Below are positions 61,221 through 64,000 of a stretch of 64,000 bases of DNA, piece after piece. The position numbers were made by a program, and so were the translations under genes. How positions within the stretch are numbered: the first letter of the stretch is position 1; each line of letters starts with the position of its first letter. The notes beneath the pieces were generated by a model. It had not been told where the DNA came from and searched no databases. It saw nothing but the letters and a program-made list of their open reading frames with translations. The stretch covers positions 1-64,000 of the forward strand of contig JAQVMB010000005.1 of assembly GCA_028703835.1 (NCBI GenBank). The letters run 5' to 3'. This stretch comes from Candidatus Peribacteraceae bacterium. Lineage in GTDB: Bacteria; Patescibacteriota; Gracilibacteria; Peribacterales; Peribacteraceae.

Positions 61221-64000
61221 ATGTCTACCCTTTTTGATGCGCTCAACAAACTCCTCGGCGATCCCAACAAGAAAGAGCTGAAGAAGCTTTGGCCTCTCGT
61301 CGGTGAAGTGCGCGAGGCGGAGAAGCGGCCGGAGATCCGCGCCCTGACACTGGAGACGCTTCCCGCGAAGTCACAGGAATTCCGGGACCGCATCGCGAAG
61401 GGCGAAACCACGGATCGGATTTTGCCGGAAGCCTTCGCTACAGCCGTCCGCGCCTGTGAACTGCTCAAGGAATCCGGACAGAAAATCTCGCTCGGCAATC
61501 AGGAATTCGGCTGGGACATGATCCCCTTCGACGTGCAGCTCCTGGGAGGCGCCGTCCTGCACAGGGGCAACATCGCCGAAATGAAGACGGGTGAAGGCAA
61601 GACGCTTGTCTGCACGCTGCCCGTCTATCTCAACGCATTGGAAGGCAAAGGCGTCCACGTCGTCACGGTCAACGATTACCTGGCCCGCCGCGACGCCACC
61701 TGGATGGGCATGCTCTACAAAGCGCTCGGGATGAGCGTGGGCGTGATCGTCCACGGACTCTCCACCGACGAACGCCGCGCCGCGTACGCCGCGGACATCA
61801 CGTACGGCACGAACAACGAATTCGGCTTCGATTACCTGCGCGACAACATGGCCACGTCCGTCGCGCGCCAGGTGCAGCGCGGGCTCCACTACGCCATCGT
61901 GGACGAGGTGGACTCCATCCTCATCGACGAGGCCCGCACGCCGCTCATCATCAGCCAGCCCGCGGAAGAATCCACGACCAAGTATCGGCAGTACGCGCAG
62001 CTGGTGGGGCAGCTCGTTGAAAATACGCACTTCAACAAGGACGAAAAGCAGCGCGCGGCGACGCTCACGGAGGAGGGCATCAAGAAGATGGAGGAATTGC
62101 TGGGCGTGGAGAACATCTACACGGAGCGCGGCTTCGAGGAAGTCCACCACATCGAGCAGGCGCTGCGCGCGCACGCCATCTACAAGCGCGACGTGGATTA
62201 CATCGTGAAGGAGGGCGAGGTGATCATCGTGGACGAGTTCACGGGACGCCTCATGCCGGGACGGCGCTACAGCTACGGCTTGCACCAGGCCATCGAGGCG
62301 AAGGAAAACGTGGAGGTCCAGCGCGAGAGCAAGACGCTCGCCACCATCACGTTCCAGAACTACTTCCGTCTTTTCCGGAAGCTCGCGGGCATGACGGGAA
62401 CGGCGAAGACGGAGGAGGAGGAATTCGAATCCATCTACAAGCTGCGCACCATCGTCGTCCCGACGCACCGCGACATGGTCCGCGCGGACAAGGCGGACAT
62501 GGTCTACAAGTCCGTCGCGGCCAAGTTCAAGGCGGTGGCGCAGATCGCCAAGGAGAAGTACGACCGCGGGCAGCCTGTGCTCATCGGCACGACGTCGGTG
62601 GAGAAGTCGGAAGCCATGCACCTGCTCCTGGAGCAGTTGAGCGTCCCCCATCAGGTCCTCAACGCGAAACACCATGAGAAAGAAGCCGAAATCGTGGCGG
62701 AAGCGGGACGGAAAGGTGCCATCACGATCGCCACGAACATGGCCGGGCGCGGCACGGATATCAAACTCGGTGAGGGCGTGCAGGCGCTGGGAGGCCTCGC
62801 GATCCTCGGCACGGAGCGCCACGAATCCCGCCGCATCGACAACCAGTTGCGCGGCCGCTCCGGCCGCCAGGGCGACCCCGGCGAGAGCCAGTTCTTCATC
62901 TCCATGGAGGACGAGCTGATGCGCCTCTTCGGCGGCGACCGCCTGAAGGGGATGATGGAACGCCTGAAGGTCCCCGATGACATGCCGCTGGAGAGCGGCA
63001 TGGTGTCGCGCAGCATCGAAGGCGCGCAGAAAAAAGTGGAAGGCCGCAATTTCGACATCCGTCGCCACGTGCTCCAGTACGACAACGTGATGAACAGGCA
63101 CCGCGACATCATCTACAAGCGGCGGCAGAAGATCCTGGAGAAGATCGCGGAGAGCGGTCAGCCTCCGGCTTCCGGCGGTCAAGAGGTTCCTGCTGAAAGC
63201 TCATCGCTGACAGCCGGCAGCTCCTCCCCCCTCCATACGGAGATCCTGGAGGGCATGCGGAAGGAGGTGGAGGGCATCCTCACCGCTCATGCGTCCAGCG
63301 ACGATTTCGAGGACTGGAACGTGAAGGAGATCGCGGAGTCCTTCGCGGCGTTCCATCCCGACCTCTCGAACGTCGTCACGGAAGAGCGGCTCCGTTCGTT
63401 CAAGGACAAGGACGGGCTGTGGTCGTCGCTCTCCGCGCTGCTCACGGAGCTCTACGGGTCGAAGTGCGGCCACTACGACCCCGCGACGGTGACGAACGCG
63501 GAGAACCTCATCACGCTGCGCGCCATCGACACGCACTGGATGGATCATATCGACGACATGTCGCACCTGCGCGAACAGGTGGCCTTCGCCGGGTACGCCC
63601 AGCGCGACCCGCTCATCGAGTACCAGGATCAGGGGTTCCGCCGCTTCCAGCAGCTGCTCAACACCATCAATGCCACGACCGTGCGCATGCTCCTGCAGGC
63701 GGATTTCGCGCAGTTCTCGCCGCAGGCCGTGGTGCGGATGTTGCGCGAGGAAGAGGGGCCGGAGAATCTGCAGACCAACGCGGACCAGATCGAAGGGGAG
63801 CTGGCGAAGACGGGGGCGGCTTCCGCCTTCATCCCCACCGCGACGGGCGAGCAGCCGCAGGGGGGTGCCGCGCCGTCTGCATCGGGAGGGGGATCCGTTC
63901 CGCAGCGCGTCCGTGCCGAGCCCGCATCACGTACCATTCATGCAAGCAAGGTCGGTCGGAACGATCCGTGCCCGTGCGGAAGCGGGAAAAAGTATAAGAA
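61221..64000 (+). CDS. secA: preprotein translocase ATPase SecA (3' end outside window)
   Basis: SecA pushes secretory proteins through SecYEG. About 926 residues are visible. Walker A is EMKTGEGKTLVCTLP, Walker B is YAIVDEVDSILIDEARTPLI, and the second nucleotide domain has ATNMAGRGTDIKLG and QLRGRSGRQGDPGESQFFISMEDELMRLFGG. The last visible residues GRNDPCPCGSGKKYK are the SEC-C zinc tail, so only a few codons remain outside. A segment, ESGQPPASGGQEVPAESSSLTAGSS (DNA 63153-63217), is a family C repeat read in frame within the helical scaffold. Confidence 0.97.
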   Translation, partial: MSTLFDALNKLLGDPNKKELKKLWPLVGEVREAEKRPEIRALTLETLPAKSQEFRDRIAKGETTDRILPEAFATAVRACELLKESGQKISLGNQEFGWDMIPFDVQLLGGAVLHRGNIAEMKTGEGKTLVCTLPVYLNALEGKGVHVVTVNDYLARRDATWMGMLYKALGMSVGVIVHGLSTDERRAAYAADITYGTNNEFGFDYLRDNMATSVARQVQRGLHYAIVDEVDSILIDEARTPLIISQPAEESTTKYRQYAQLVGQLVENTHFNKDEKQRAATLTEEGIKKMEELLGVENIYTERGFEEVHHIEQALRAHAIYKRDVDYIVKEGEVIIVDEFTGRLMPGRRYSYGLHQAIEAKENVEVQRESKTLATITFQNYFRLFRKLAGMTGTAKTEEEEFESIYKLRTIVVPTHRDMVRADKADMVYKSVAAKFKAVAQIAKEKYDRGQPVLIGTTSVEKSEAMHLLLEQLSVPHQVLNAKHHEKEAEIVAEAGRKGAITIATNMAGRGTDIKLGEGVQALGGLAILGTERHESRRIDNQLRGRSGRQGDPGESQFFISMEDELMRLFGGDRLKGMMERLKVPDDMPLESGMVSRSIEGAQKKVEGRNFDIRRHVLQYDNVMNRHRDIIYKRRQKILEKIAESGQPPASGGQEVPAESSSLTAGSSSPLHTEILEGMRKEVEGILTAHASSDDFEDWNVKEIAESFAAFHPDLSNVVTEERLRSFKDKDGLWSSLSALLTELYGSKCGHYDPATVTNAENLITLRAIDTHWMDHIDDMSHLREQVAFAGYAQRDPLIEYQDQGFRRFQQLLNTINATTVRMLLQADFAQFSPQAVVRMLREEEGPENLQTNADQIEGELAKTGAASAFIPTATGEQPQGGAAPSASGGGSVPQRVRAEPASRTIHASKVGRNDPCPCGSGKKYK
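63153..63217. repeat. family C repeat inside secA
   Basis: AGCGGTCAGCCTCCGG at the left and CTGACAGCCGG at the right, with CTGCTGAAAGCTC between, follow the AGCGGTCAGC/CTTTCAGC pattern of the element at 15588-15711. It stays in frame with secA. Confidence 0.75.

Overview
The window looks like a piece of the chromosome of a Candidate Phyla Radiation bacterium, most likely Peregrinibacteria/Peribacteria. This is inferred from gene content and style, not from a marker-gene search. It is GC-rich (about 60 percent by eye). It carries single-copy housekeeping genes (nrdR, aspS, mfd, dnaN, recR, smpB, nusA, secA, tsaB, purH, pyrB, pyrC, an RNase J, rnpB, two tRNAs) together with a type IV pilus locus, S-layer-like and cysteine-rich surface proteins and envelope sugar enzymes. 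Most genes are short-spaced and on mixed strands. I found no prophage, CRISPR array or rRNA.

Layout. 1-9 kb: left-edge transposase fragment, nrdR, an AT-rich membrane gene, aspS, a coiled-coil protein, tRNA-Leu, a CDP-alcohol phosphotransferase, an AIM24-like protein, a toxin-antitoxin pair and a secreted nuclease. 9-14 kb: mfd and dnaN, then a DnaA-box cluster with an AT-rich stretch that is a good oriC candidate. 14-21.5 kb: sugar nucleotidyltransferase, FN3 surface protein, flippase, a small-RNA candidate, pyrB and pyrC. 21.5-34.5 kb: cysteine-rich SLH protein, HAD phosphatase, RNase J, degenerate PP2C-like sensor, nucleotidyltransferase-like protein, membrane proteins, prepilin peptidase (with a 22-G tract), another small-RNA candidate, smpB and recR. 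34.5-37 kb: RAYT transposase inside its own palindromes, and purH. 37-47.8 kb: response regulator, pilB, pilC, four pilin-like genes and a sensor histidine kinase. 47.8-64 kb: aminotransferase, pentapeptide protein, tRNA-Thr, rnpB, polyprenyl-phosphate sugar transferase, second RAYT, exonuclease/DinG-like protein, nusA, sat, glycosyltransferase, tsaB and secA (cut by the window end).

Two genome-wide patterns stand out. First, many palindromic repeat families are scattered between genes and also sit in frame inside essential genes (secA, purH, mfd, dnaN, tsaB, a glycosyltransferase, a DinG-like protein). One family flanks a RAYT transposase and recurs inside mfd. Second, about twenty genes have a TANNNT -10 hexamer only 6-9 bases before the start codon, which predicts leaderless mRNAs. 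Genes with longer leaders (dnaN, sat, the histidine kinase) tend to keep a Shine-Dalgarno-like purine stretch.

How the parts fit. Prepilin peptidase, PilB, PilC, the pilins and the two-component genes make a surface pilus that can be switched or regulated. The flippase, sugar transferase, nucleotidyltransferase and glycosyltransferase build surface glycans. The SLH/Cys-rich and FN3 proteins are likely displayed on that surface. The remainder is core replication, repair, transcription-coupled repair, translation quality control and nucleotide synthesis.
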